From the NCBI RefSeq assembly GCF_000143415.4, contig NW_003314362.1, positions 420,072 to 468,259 on the forward strand: a stretch of 48,188 nucleotides of DNA, read 5' to 3'. This DNA comes from Selaginella moellendorffii. Its lineage: Eukaryota > Streptophyta > Lycopodiopsida > Selaginellales > Selaginellaceae. A model generated the notes under the pieces. The model was given only the letters and a program-made list of their open reading frames with translations, made no database searches and had not been told where the DNA came from. This document shows positions 32,630 to 42,241 of the stretch, piece after piece (positions within the stretch are counted from its first letter, which is position 1; every line of letters starts with the position of its first letter). The translations under genes were made by a program, and so were the position numbers.

Positions 32630-33840
32630 GTGCGAGGTTTAGGCCTCATAGATCTGGTATTCTTTGCAAAGTCCTGTCTAGCAGTGTTGCCAGTGGTGCT
32701 GCGCCTGTTGGCTCATCGAGGAGTCAGCAAGGGTTCTCAATATCATTGGCTCCTCTATATAGAGGAGGAAGGTCCTGCATTGCGAGCTCCAGCTCCCCAA
32801 AACCCCATGGGAAATGCACCTCGTCACTACTCGATCTGGAGAGAGAATTATAAGTGAGCTGCAACTTCCAGCTGCTCGATCGAATCCCAGAGAAAACCAT
32901 CCATGTAGGGAATCATGTCCTCTCCTCCTCTTTTGGAACGTTCTCCTCGTCCCGAACTGCTGCCTCTGGGATCACTGGCAAGCTAGCTGAGGTGCGAAGC
33001 CGAGACGACGATGGTGAAGATTCATCAATGGGGATCGTCATTGTTCGTGGTGGTTTCATCATCTGAGGGCCACGACGTCTCTCCTAGCTTTGAGCATCGC
33101 TGCTATCCCGGAGCTTTGATCATCGCTAGATGCGAGCCTGGAGTCGCTAGTCACGGGGCTCGCAATCCGCATCGATGCAAGCGTGGAGATTGCAGCAGGA
33201 TCAGAGGCGCTTACTGCCGCCCATGACCTCGAATCACCACTGCTGGAGCCCCTCGATGGTCGACGCTGCTGGAAGCTGCGGAGACGGAGCGTGGCGCTTG
33301 GAGGGATGCCTCGTCGCCAGGCCATTCTGTTCTTTCCAAGGGTCTATGATTTTGTTGTCAAAGTTTGAAAAATATCTTATTAGATCACTTCGTGGCAATG
33401 CAACACCGCTTTCTTTGTTGAAACTCTAAACATCGTTTTTTTGTCATCTCCCGGCGCTTGAGGGGATTGAAGTATAGCCATCGTACCATGCTACTAGATT
33501 TTTTAGAGTTGGGATGGCCATCACCGCCACCTTTTCCAGGCATGCCGTGTAGAACATAAGCTCTGGCGAGTCCATACATACCGTCCATTTTTCCAAATCC
33601 AAGTAGCTTGGCCATCTTAGCCAGCAAAGTTTCGTGCTTGTCACTAAATTCACCCCCAGCAGCGCGCAACATAACATCCCTCAGGGCATTATCTATGTCT
33701 TCCAAGCTAGCTTCTAGCTTTTTCACTGTCTTTGGGGAGTGAATCCACGCTCCAAGCTCTTGGCAGATCTTCTTTGTCACAGTCTCAGCCAAGTAAACCC
33801 CTTCCTTACGGCGACTAGAGGTTAATAACAGCGTCATGTG
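32630..33840 (-). repeat. Inverted repeat of 1.2 kb, right arm
   Basis: This is the counterpart of 28550-29700 in reverse orientation. It includes most of exon 6 of the gene at 33385-35594 and about 750 bases of its 3' flank. It is better preserved than the left arm, and so probably the source. Confidence 0.7.
33059..33325 (-). pseudogene. Small ORF in the inverted repeat, partly shared with the left arm
   Basis: An ATG-initiated 88-codon frame encodes MAWRRGIPPSATLRLRSF, then SMRIASPVT and ASSDDQSSG. The left arm encodes a related LMRIGSPASPSDDQSSGL in the equivalent place. Downstream, both arms share a SLPVIPx(5)DEExVPxKEE-like string, broken here by a frameshift. This could be a remnant of a second gene next to the orphan gene. 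I do not recognise it. Confidence 0.35.
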
Positions 33841-35594
33841 TTGACGGTTTATGACGGGATCGATAAGTAATACTCTGCCTGCAAATCAAAAATCACATTA
33901 GAAGAAGCGTGTAAGTTGAAATTGATATACTCACAATCCTGTATCCATGTTGTACGATCAAAGGTGTATGGCATGCTATCCTCGAGAACCAGCTGAAAGA
34001 AAAGGTTCGTGCTTAGAACAATAAGGCAAAGCAAGAACGAGAAAACAACACTTACATTGGCCAAGTAGAGGATTATTTCACCGAGCCAACTGCTGGTCAC
34101 AACCTTCTTGGGGAGAGGATTAGCAACTTGGAACTGTCCCTGCTTCGCCAGCTCCATGATTTCTCCAAGCTCGCTTGTCTGCAAGAGCTTGGCATTGTCC
34201 TCCCACTGCGAGTTCGCGCACAGGGTCACAAACTGGCCACTGAAATCTTCCCCGAACACTCTGGCCGCGGCACGAAACAAAAGCTGGCGCTCGTCTTCAC
34301 AAGAGTTGCTTGAGCCGAGTGTGGACTTGACGTGCTCCACGAAACTGTTGCCGGTGAATTTGCACAGCTCCTTGAGCTCGTCGTGATCACGCTGCCCTTT
34401 GCTCGTTCTCGTCCAAGTGAACAGCAGGCGACCAATCAGCGCGCTCACGTTGTGACAATTGTAGATGTTTGATCGCAGATACAGTCGAAAGTTGTGGAAG
34501 ATTTGCGAGTGGTCTTCAATGAAATGCTTGAGGCATTCATGGTCACCAAATGATAAACGTAAAATTCGCGCACCTATGAAATGCTGAAAAGATGAGAAAG
34601 ACGTGGAGTCAAACATCTGGAAATAGAAAACCAATAACGTACCACAAGTATCTGGCGGACAGCACTCGTGATATCGATGCCTCTGAACTCGACCTTCGGT
34701 AGAACGTAGAACCAGGCACAGATTTTTTCAATTCTTTCCGGGGATGGTGGATCAAAAATCTTGACATTCTGGAAGAAGAAGAAGAGGAGATTCTCGAATT
34801 GGCCCCTGCCGCCAGCGTGACGATCCACCATAGCCTTCTTTTCGGAATAGACGAGCCAATCCAGAGATTGCTCCTCGTCGTTCCCAAGCCGGATCAAAAA
34901 CCATGCAAGGACGAGGTCGGCCAGCGACGCACTCAGATCGAACAGTCGCATAGCATCCGAGAGACGCGATTGTGCGTGCTGGGGAGAGGGAATTCCTTCC
35001 ACCACCTTCTTTACATCTGGATCATATATGCCATCAGTAACCAAGAAAAAGGAGGGGAAAGAACAAAGGAACACATACTTGCTATCACTTCTTCGTCACT
35101 CTTGTCCACCCATCCCTCGGCCATTTTCTGCAAGACCATAGAGAATTCTTCACAAAGATGAAATGGTTTCTAGAGAAAAATCTCACCTTGTCGAGCTTGG
35201 CGACGATGTAGTGGCACTGGGGCTTGCAGCAATGAAGACGCAGTGCACACAAATGATCATACCTGTGATGACCAATCTCCCTTTGTCGTCCTTCCCTGCG
35301 CGTGAAATAGTCGGAGGCAATCAACAGGTGCACGGCAGCGTCTGGCACGGGGCAATCCAACAAGCACACAGCGATCGCACTCCAGATCTTCCATTTCACC
35401 TCCGAAACAGTGGATGAAACACTCCCGTCTGGAAGGATTTCAAAAAACCACGCACCCGCCGGCTCATCCAGCTCCAGCCCAGACTGATGAAACAGCGCCC
35501 TCGCAACTCTGAGAATCTGCTGCCCCCGGGCGCCGCGGAACCATTGCGTCACGCGATAGCCCACCGCTGGATTCCATCCTACAGCTATCTCCAT
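33385..35594 (-). CDS. Six-exon gene of unknown family, 636 aa
   Basis: Exons on the minus strand are 35187-35594, 35079-35127, 34643-35016, 34056-34583, 33935-33992 and 33385-33878. Every junction is GT-AG, all phases agree, and the introns are 59, 62, 59, 63 and 56 nt. The sum is 1911 nt, giving 636 aa. The start is MEIAVGWNPAVGYRVTQW. Later landmarks are VLAWFLIRLGNDEEQSLDWL, CKFTGNSFVEHVKSTLG, ARVFGEDFSGQFVTLCAN and ETVTKKICQELGAWIHSP. The protein looks largely helical and soluble. I recognise no domain and propose no function. Part of exon 6 is present as a decayed inverted copy at 28555-28830, where it also forms a hairpin. Confidence 0.75.
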
Positions 35595-35776
35595 TAAGGT
35601 TCTTCCTTTACACGGGGATAGGGCACAAATATATTATTGGCGCGAATTAATACATGAGATCGAACAAAAGGGTCGTTTGTAAAAACAAATTGTCGAGAAA
35701 TTGGTCGTAGCTGCGAGGCAAAGTCCAGAAATCCGGAGAGAACTGTTCGTAGAAGTCTGCAAAGAAATAAAAGGGA

Positions 35777-38008
35777 TCATGAAAAACAAATGCACAAGTG
35801 TGGCAAACCTGGTTCCACAGCCGCCGGAGCTTCTGGATCTGGCACTGACGCTGCGTTCGCTGCCACGACTAGATCATCGTCGTTTGATTCCTCATCCATG
35901 CTTGGATCTCGTACTGCCACTGCCACGAGTTGATCGACAGGCTCCAGTGTTTGATATGGCACAGCCACGAGATAGTCGTCTTTTGCCTGCTCGTCGAGAT
36001 CTGGCACTGCCGCACCTCCTGTCGGACCCTTGTCCTCTTTAGGCTCGACTATCCAATTGTCAACTTCTGCCTCGTCGTCTTCACTCTTGAGCCGGTCACA
36101 TTGATCATCGTCCACTCCTGGATCATACTCTTCTATCTGTGAGAAGTCCTCGTCTACCACCACATCCTCGTCTTCTTCTTCTTCTTCTTCTTCTTCTTCT
36201 TCTTCTCTCATTGCATGGTCATCCGCTTCTATCACTGCGTGCTCGTCTTCTTGTCGTAGTTCTTCCATACCTTCCAAGCTTGCAGTGCTGTCTCGGACAA
36301 GCTCCTGCATCGCTTCGTCCCACGAAATTTGGATTTCTGCTAGATCGTCGCCTTGAGGGAACTGGTGTGCCAGAACCTGTATCTCCGCTGCCTCGTCGTT
36401 CTCACTCTCAAGCCCATCACATTGAGCATTGTCCACTCTTGCATCCTCTTCTATCTGTGCGAATTCATCTTCGTCTACATCGTCTGCTTCTCCTGCTTTG
36501 TTATCTTCTCCTTCTTCTCTCGCTGCATGGTCTTCCGCTTCTATCACTGCGTGCTCGTCGTCTTCCCTTACTTCTTCCATACCTTCCGACCTTTCTGTGC
36601 CGTCCCGGAGGAGCTCCTGCACAGCTTCGTCCCATGAAATTTGGATTTCCGCTGGATCGTCGTCTCGAGGGAACTGGTGCGCCAGAACCTGTATCTCCAC
36701 TGCCTCGTCGTCTTTGCTCTCGAGCCCGTCGCATTGAGCATCGTCTACTCTTGGACCCTCTTCTATCTGTGCGAATTCATCTTTGTCTACATCGTCTTCT
36801 TCTCCCGCTTCATGATCTTTTTCTTCTTCTCTTGCTGCCTGGTCCTCCACTTCTATCACTGCATGCTCGTCTTCTTCTCCTTCTTCTTCCATATGGAGAT
36901 CACCTTCCGAGCTTACTGTGTCATTGTCGTCGTCTCGGGGGAGCTCCCCTTCAGCCCACGAAAATTGGTTCTCCACTTCTACCATCGTTGGATCGTCGTG
37001 TCGAGAGAACTGGTGCGCCTCCTCGAAAGCCCATGGATGCCAACTCCTGTACTTATGGAAATCGCCAAAGGAGTGTGCGACCATTTCTACCGCCTGAGCT
37101 ACACGTACCGTCTGGTAGAACTCCAGCCTGCCATATAAATCGCCCAAGCTGGCCGGCGTCATTCTCACAGGAGAAACCTGGGCTCGGTCGGAGTCCCATG
37201 AAGGCGTGCCATCGAAATAGTTGCGCATGATGGCCTCGGCTGGTCTGGCGGAGTCCCGTGGAAGCTTGCCATCGAAATAGTTGCGTACGATGGCGTCCGC
37301 TATTTCGCCTAGAGAGAAATCCTGCGTTGCCTCCCACACCTGGACGTTGGAATCGCTAGCGCTCAAGCTGGTCGGATCATCCGTCGCTACAGGCCCATAA
37401 TCTCCTGCCGCTGCTTCGCCACTGATCGCCGCATGGGACTGAATGCCGCGGAGGCCGGAGCCTGAACTGCTAGCACCGAAGGCTTGGTCTTTCGCTGCGA
37501 CCGCTGGAACCAAGGTGGCCGCCACCACTCCCACGGGAGAGAAATCCTGAGCTGTGCTTCCCGGCTGCTCGAAGGCTTCCACTTTTGCTGCGATCGCTAA
37601 GGTCGAGCTGCGCTGGAAAGATGACAAATCCGCGAAGCTTGTCAGCGAACCAAAGCTTGGAAAAGGATCATCCGTCGCTGCCTCGCCACCGATCCTCGCA
37701 TGCGACCGCTGAATGTCGCCGAGGTGATCAAATCCGGAGCCTGGATCGCTAGGGACAAAGACTTGGTCTTCTGCTGCGACCGCTGGAAGCTGGATGGATG
37801 ATGAAGACCTGGGAAGAGAAGTTCTTGCGGGATCATCTGTCACTACTGGCCAGGAATCGCTGAAGCTCGTCGTCACTGCTTCGTTACCGACCGCTGCCGC
37901 CTCGCCGAGAAGTTCAAGCTCGGTAGCATGGATCTCTCCCATTTCCGATGCCACTGGTGCCGCAATTCGCCGGCGCTTCCATGGCTCCCCGAGCCGACCT
38001 CCTGCCAT
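35777..38008 (-). CDS. Acidic repeat protein, 743 aa, unknown function
   Basis: Single open frame from an ATG 40 bases downstream of a TATA box. A basic KRRR at residues 11-14 could be a nuclear signal. Residues 70-210 contain two related blocks (AAEDQVF...GGEAATDDP and AAKDQAF...ISGEAAAGD). Residues 236-270 contain a doubled A(I/E)AI(V/M)RNYFDG unit. From residue 381 a 104-residue unit is repeated: 381-484, 485-588 and a partial third. It contains EHAVIE.ED, EFAQIEE, DAQCDGLES and AEIQISWDEA. An 11-residue glutamate run falls in the third unit. The C-terminal half is extremely Asp/Glu-rich and probably disordered. No enzyme domain is visible. The antisense frames that stay open here are a side effect of the repeats. 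Confidence 0.7.
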   Translation of the reverse strand: MAGGRLGEPWKRRRIAAPVASEMGEIHATELELLGEAAAVGNEAVTTSFSDSWPVVTDDPARTSLPRSSSSIQLPAVAAEDQVFVPSDPGSGFDHLGDIQRSHARIGGEAATDDPFPSFGSLTSFADLSSFQRSSTLAIAAKVEAFEQPGSTAQDFSPVGVVAATLVPAVAAKDQAFGASSSGSGLRGIQSHAAISGEAAAGDYGPVATDDPTSLSASDSNVQVWEATQDFSLGEIADAIVRNYFDGKLPRDSARPAEAIMRNYFDGTPSWDSDRAQVSPVRMTPASLGDLYGRLEFYQTVRVAQAVEMVAHSFGDFHKYRSWHPWAFEEAHQFSRHDDPTMVEVENQFSWAEGELPRDDDNDTVSSEGDLHMEEEGEEDEHAVIEVEDQAAREEEKDHEAGEEDDVDKDEFAQIEEGPRVDDAQCDGLESKDDEAVEIQVLAHQFPRDDDPAEIQISWDEAVQELLRDGTERSEGMEEVREDDEHAVIEAEDHAAREEGEDNKAGEADDVDEDEFAQIEEDARVDNAQCDGLESENDEAAEIQVLAHQFPQGDDLAEIQISWDEAMQELVRDSTASLEGMEELRQEDEHAVIEADDHAMREEEEEEEEEEEDEDVVVDEDFSQIEEYDPGVDDDQCDRLKSEDDEAEVDNWIVEPKEDKGPTGGAAVPDLDEQAKDDYLVAVPYQTLEPVDQLVAVAVRDPSMDEESNDDDLVVAANAASVPDPEAPAAVEPGLPHLCICFS
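36060..36868 (-). repeat. 312-bp in-frame coding tandem repeat, about 2.6 units
   Basis: Unit 1 is 36557-36868, unit 2 is 36245-36556, and a shortened, diverged third unit ends near 36060. The period of 312 bp (104 codons) keeps the frame. Units 1 and 2 are the most similar. Confidence 0.85.
36170..36207 (+). repeat. (TTC)n microsatellite
   Basis: About 12 uninterrupted TTC triplets on the plus strand, read as GAA on the coding strand, encode the glutamate run of the acidic protein. A likely site of length polymorphism. Confidence 0.9.
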
Positions 38009-38048
38009 TTTCTTGCTTACAATATGACCTCTGGCTTTTAACCCATAC

Positions 38049-38055
38049 CTTTATA
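38049..38055 (-). promoter_or_regulatory. TATA box of the acidic repeat gene
   Basis: TATAAAG on the minus strand about 41 bases upstream of the ATG at 38008. Spacing implies a very short leader. Confidence 0.5.
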
Positions 38056-38059
38056 GCTC

Positions 38060-38555
38060 GATAGAAAACCATCGGTAAAAACCAAAGTGATCCTGGAGAA
38101 TAAAATAGTTACTAAGTTAGCATCAAGGAATGGACCTTTATATTCTTCCGTCGTCGCCAAGCTAGGGTTTCTTCCCCCAAGAACAACCGCGGTGGCCGAC
38201 GCCATCCATCTGCAAGATCGATTCGTCTCGCGTACCGATCAAAGCCAGCTAGCGCGAGACTCAATCGAGAAAACCGCGAGAAAACTGTAAAATACGCACC
38301 AAGAATGGCGGCTAGCTGCCTGATCCCAAAGATCGGACCGGCCAGAGAGTGAAATACGCCAGTGCCACGCCGAGGAGATTCTAGCGACGCACGCCGGCGT
38401 CGGCGCCATGGATGAGCACGCATTGAAGAGCAATGCGCAATTTAGGTCTCCATCCAAGCAAAGGGCAAACAATGGCGGGATGTTTCAAAATATCGAATAT
38501 AATAGAATATCCTAGTCGCTTGGCGGGAAATGTTCTAGGTCGAAACCCGTTTCAC
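38060..38555. other. Intergenic stretch with a leader-like motif
   Basis: Bases about 38160-38180 (GCTAGGGTTTCTTCCCCC) resemble a plant 5' leader with a telo-box. A short open frame follows (VADAIHLQDRFVSRTDQSQL) and ends at 38290. I cannot assign it; it may be a truncated first exon. Confidence 0.35.
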
Positions 38556-38559
38556 GGGG

Positions 38560-39425
38560 CAAGCGCATTCACGGCGGCCTAGATCGTCACAGGTTCTCCG
38601 GAAATATTCTCAGGGAAATGCAGGGAAGTGCGGCCGCGCGGCGTTGGGAGTCTTTCACAAGATGGAAGGTCAACATTGCGATCGCAGCATTTGCCCAGAA
38701 CTGGCAAGTGCGAGAAGGATCTTGGCGTGCGCTCACAACCATCGTGGATCCCTGATGATGCTCCTCGAAGGGATCGAGTCGTCTATCTCGATCACCGATG
38801 ATCATGTCTCACGAGGATCTTATCCATTCGCTCTGGAGGCGATAATCTCTCCATTGCCAATTGCCTCTACTCAGCGGATCACTGGACACTGCGAGGGAGA
38901 CCTTTGATCCATGAAGAGCAGATATGTGAACTGGAATACGATCTCGGGTTACACAGGAAGAACTTGTCAACCTCTTCAAGAGAATGCTGGAAGATCCCAG
39001 CGGCCCCAAGCCGGATCGCTTGACGTTCTTCAGTGTTGTGGATGCTTGCAACTCGCTGGAACGATCCATCCTCTCGCAATGGCGAGGAAGATCGCTAGAG
39101 ATGCTCCACACGGCGCTGCTCAACATGTATGCTCGCTGCCATAGCCTCGACGATGCAAGGAAAGTCTTCACGCGATTTGCTGCCATAGCCTCAACGATGC
39201 AAGGAAAGATTTCGACGAGGACGCGATGTGCTGGAACTCTCGCTCGTCGCTGCCTACGCTCAGATTGGATCCGGCACGGAAGCGCTGCAAATCTTCCGCG
39301 AGATGGATCTTCGAGCAGAGTCTCTCTCATGCTTGCGCTGGAAGCTTGCTCCAACGACGGTGGCGATGTCATCAAGCAGGGAAGAGCTCTCCACGAGAGG
39401 ATCGGTCGCCAGCGACGTGTAGGCC
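38560..39425 (+). pseudogene. PPR pseudogene, module copy 1
   Basis: A colinear but heavily deleted relative of the PPR gene at 24984-27875. It matches the AKRIH...RHRF..N region (38560), the VFHKME motif (38648), the LMLLEGI region (38755), the RMLEDPSGPKPDRLTFFSVV motif (38984), LLNMYARCHSLDDARKVF (39115) and the EMDL...SLMLALEACSNDGGD region (39300). Small deletions put these in different frames. It ends near 39425, where USE1-like flank begins. Confidence 0.85.
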
Positions 39426-39439
39426 AACAGCACTCTTCC

Positions 39440-40180
39440 AAGAGATCGCTTTACCAAGCTGTTGGTCAAGCTAAAGTCAATGGCGGTCAATGACGGACAT
39501 GGCGAATGACAAACAAAAAACTTTCATAAAAATAGCTCAAGAGCAATCCCTCGTCGAATCAGGGCTCCACATGCTTACATGGACGAGGCTGGAACGCCCA
39601 GCAAACTTTTCCCAGGTGGATCGTACAACAAGGATGGCAAAAATATCATATTCTTTCATCCATGGCAAAGAGTATGGGTAAGCTAGAGGGATGCGCTACC
39701 TTGAACGCCGATGTTGAGGAGGAATTCTCGAAAGAGACAGTAAGTTTTTCTCTGGTTACCAATTTTACACGATCCATTGATCTCCTTTATCTTGTATTTT
39801 CAGCATCCAGCATGACGATCCCGAGCCTGGTTCTTCAAAAGAAGAAGTGAAACTCGACTGTGCCACTCACGAATTCATTGGAAAGCATCGGTACTTCTCT
39901 TTGTTTTCGGATCGTACTTTAATTTCTTCTTTTGCTTCCAGGACGATCTAACAGATGAAATGGTCGCTAGGTTAAAGTTTGTTCCAAAACCTCTCCTGGA
40001 ATTCACGATTCTTCCTTTTCTGACACGGTTTGCCTGCTTGCATGCTCTGTCCAAGTTGTGGATGCCACTGGCGACGCTCTACAGAAGCTTGGCCTCCGCG
40101 AACTGAAGAACTCTTGGCTTCTCATCTTCGCCATGCTTTGTGTTTTCATATTCACGATCGCAGTCATCCGGATCTCTTGA
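39440..40180 (+). pseudogene. USE1 pseudogene, module copy 1
   Basis: A decayed genomic copy of the USE1 gene at 42242-43348. The flank (GGTCAAGCTAAAGTCAATGG) and exon pieces are recognisable in order: NAQQ region (39596), KAREYG (39664), NADVEEEFS (39705), the whole DDPEPGSSKEEVKLD exon (about 39800-39891), DDLTDEMVA (39943) and the C-terminal WLLIFAMLCVFIFTIAVIRIS (about 40115-40180). Exon 1 is lost and exons 6 and 7 carry deletions. Intron sequences are retained, so the copy arose at DNA level, not by reverse transcription. Confidence 0.85.
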
Positions 40181-40280
40181 CAAGCACGAGTCTCTAAGCT
40201 GGTAGTAACACTGTTCATACATCTGCTCCAAAGATTATGTAACTTGCTCAAAGTTTTTAAAAGTATACGTCCAGATTGTT

Positions 40281-41075
40281 TTAAGGCATGGCTAAGGTAG
40301 GAAGGAATGCCATGGTAACATTGCTTACTCCCGTCGTCAAAGTTTTCTCATGTGAGAAATGATGCCGATCCTGGTAGAATACGACGTGTTGGTCCTTCGT
40401 CAAGGAGATCCTCCATGACAATGACCTTTTGTCCACCCGCAACACGAATATGCCCTCGACACATGATCCCACGAAGTATGGAGTTGCCATCAAACGATCA
40501 GGATCATGATAAGATCCCCAATCCTTTGTCTTCGAATTATAATCCATGACGAGCGTGGCAAATGCGACAACCACATGGTAATGCCCTGACCTCGTAACTC
40601 TAAAGACGTATTCCCACGGCTTCTCCTTGACATCAAGACGGGGAAGAATTCTCCACGCATTCGTCAGTGGATTTCCAACAGCTAAAGTCATGGCCTCGCT
40701 GCCAGTCTGGTCCAGATCCTCCAGCCTCCCACACACAAGCCCCAGCGAACACGCCACGAAGCAAAACCGGTGTCCCGGCGGACCGACGGAGAAGGAGCGA
40801 TGATCAAGCTCCCTGCCCTGATTGTTGAGGAGAGCGTCCAGTGAAGGATACAAGAGCAAGCGGCGGCCACATTGTAACACAAGCCATGGCTCCAGATCTC
40901 CAAACCATGGATCTCCGGCTGCCCTGCGCGCCACAGCTTCCCTGAGCTCCTGTGAGCGTGCAAGCAGATGCCATTGCTTGCAGATGCGCCCGGCTTTGAG
41001 GATTATATCTGCTGGGCTGAGGCGAGACAAGATGTCGAGCACTAGATCATCGCCCAGAGCATCAAACGCTCCCAT
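40281..41075 (-). CDS. F-box protein, 264 aa
   Basis: An intact single-exon ORF from an ATG. An F-box occupies residues about 5-45 (LGDDLVLDILSRLSPADIIL then AGRICKQWHLLARSQELREA). A C-terminal part follows that resembles plant F-box/kelch proteins (FVACSLGLVCGRLEDL, TLAVGNPLTNAWRILP, ATLVMDYNSKTKDWGSY, CVEGIFVLRVDK). It is shorter than the usual 350-400 aa, so the kelch-like region is incomplete. Expected role: substrate adaptor of an SCF ubiquitin ligase via SKP1. It is the only intact F-box in the local array; broken copies lie at 43380-43790 and 46195-46487. It converges on the USE1 pseudogene, leaving about 100 bases. Confidence 0.75.
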   Translation of the reverse strand: MGAFDALGDDLVLDILSRLSPADIILKAGRICKQWHLLARSQELREAVARRAAGDPWFGDLEPWLVLQCGRRLLLYPSLDALLNNQGRELDHRSFSVGPPGHRFCFVACSLGLVCGRLEDLDQTGSEAMTLAVGNPLTNAWRILPRLDVKEKPWEYVFRVTRSGHYHVVVAFATLVMDYNSKTKDWGSYHDPDRLMATPYFVGSCVEGIFVLRVDKRSLSWRISLTKDQHVVFYQDRHHFSHEKTLTTGVSNVTMAFLPTLAMP

Positions 41076-41189
41076 GCTTGGCTCCGTCTTCTTCTAAAGT
41101 ATCTCTTTGGTGGGTACCTTTTATAGTCGCGGGGAAAAAAGGTTTCCTTATCCCTATATTTATATCATATGAACTTGATTCGTAAGCTG

Positions 41190-41940
41190 GCTTATACGAG
41201 CGAGCAAGCTCGACACTGGCAGAAGAAATTCGATGCGTGACCGATGCCACCGATGCGGCAACATATGCCACCATCCTGCTGCATCGAGAAATCTCTCGAG
41301 CAAGCCCGGCTAGCACACTCCAAGGTGCGCAAGAGCGAGCACCGGGACGGTCGATTCATTCAGATGGAGATGTATGGCAAGTGCAAGATGCGTACTTGGA
41401 TGCGAGAAAGAAATGTGTGTCTTGGAATGTCATGGTTTCTGACAAGCAGCACGCCCAAGCCATCGAGGTCTTCCTGAGAATGCTGCTCAATGGAACCAGG
41501 CCACAAACAATACCATATCTCGGTGCTCTCGATGCTTGCTCGGGCTTGTCACCGAAAGAGGCTGTGATCAAGACTTGACTGTGGCAAACAGCTTATCAAA
41601 TGCTTCTCGGTGGCGAGCATCCGACTTCCATCACAATCAATCGCCACAACGCCGCACGGGGGAGGACGTCCTCCAACCACATCTCCTTGTAATGCGTCTA
41701 TTATCATAGCTCCACGTCTCGCGACGATCTTCTCCATTCGACGCTCACCGTGGAGGCAATCATCTCTCCATTGCCAATTGCCTCGTGCAGTGCTACTGCA
41801 AACCGAGCACAGTCTCTCCCTTGCTCGCGCTGGGAGCTTGCTCCAGCGATGGTGGCGATGCCATTAAACAAGGACGAGCTCTCCACGAGAGAATCAGTCG
41901 CTAGGGACGTGTAGGCGCATGGAAAATGCCGAGCGAAGGT
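41190..41940 (+). pseudogene. Chimeric PPR pseudogene, module copy 2
   Basis: The 5' part (41190-41580) follows the PPR gene at 43874: the same AEEIRCVTDATDAATYA start, EKSLEQARLAHSK, then MEMYGKC with deletions, and ALDACSGLS. The 3' part (about 41595-41915) instead follows the PPR gene at 24984: GGEHPTS.., SIANCLVQCYC and LALGASSSDGGDAIKQGRAL. So two PPR lineages are joined in one relic. No continuous frame. Confidence 0.8.
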
Positions 41941-42204
41941 GCTGCAAGATGCGATGCGATCATGATTATACTGTGTGTTTGGCAGTGTCTTGTGCTCTAT
42001 TAAATCTAGCTCGCCATTTTTGGATCCATGCACTAAATTAATAGCCCCAATGCCATCGTCCTTCTCTGATATGGAGGGACTATGATCAACCCAAGAAAGC
42101 ACTCGTCCAGAGAGATCGTTGAGACCAGGCTGTTGGTCAAGCTAAAGTCAATGGAGGTCAACGGAGGTCATGGAAAATAAATTTCCATGAAAATGTAGCT
42201 CAAG

Positions 42205-42213
42205 AACCCTAAA
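42205..42213 (+). promoter_or_regulatory. Telo-box-like motif upstream of USE1
   Basis: AACCCTAAA lies 29 bases upstream of the USE1 ATG. Telo-boxes of this form are common in plant housekeeping promoters and leaders. Confidence 0.35.
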
Positions 42214-42241
42214 ATTTGAGAAATACAGTGATCGATCGATC

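Noticed and set aside
36139-37230. 363-aa plus-strand ORF rich in Leu and Arg
   Set aside because: It is antisense to the acidic repeat gene. GAA/GAC-rich repeats read backwards give CTT/TTC-rich open frames. The minus frame is longer and has an ATG and a TATA box.
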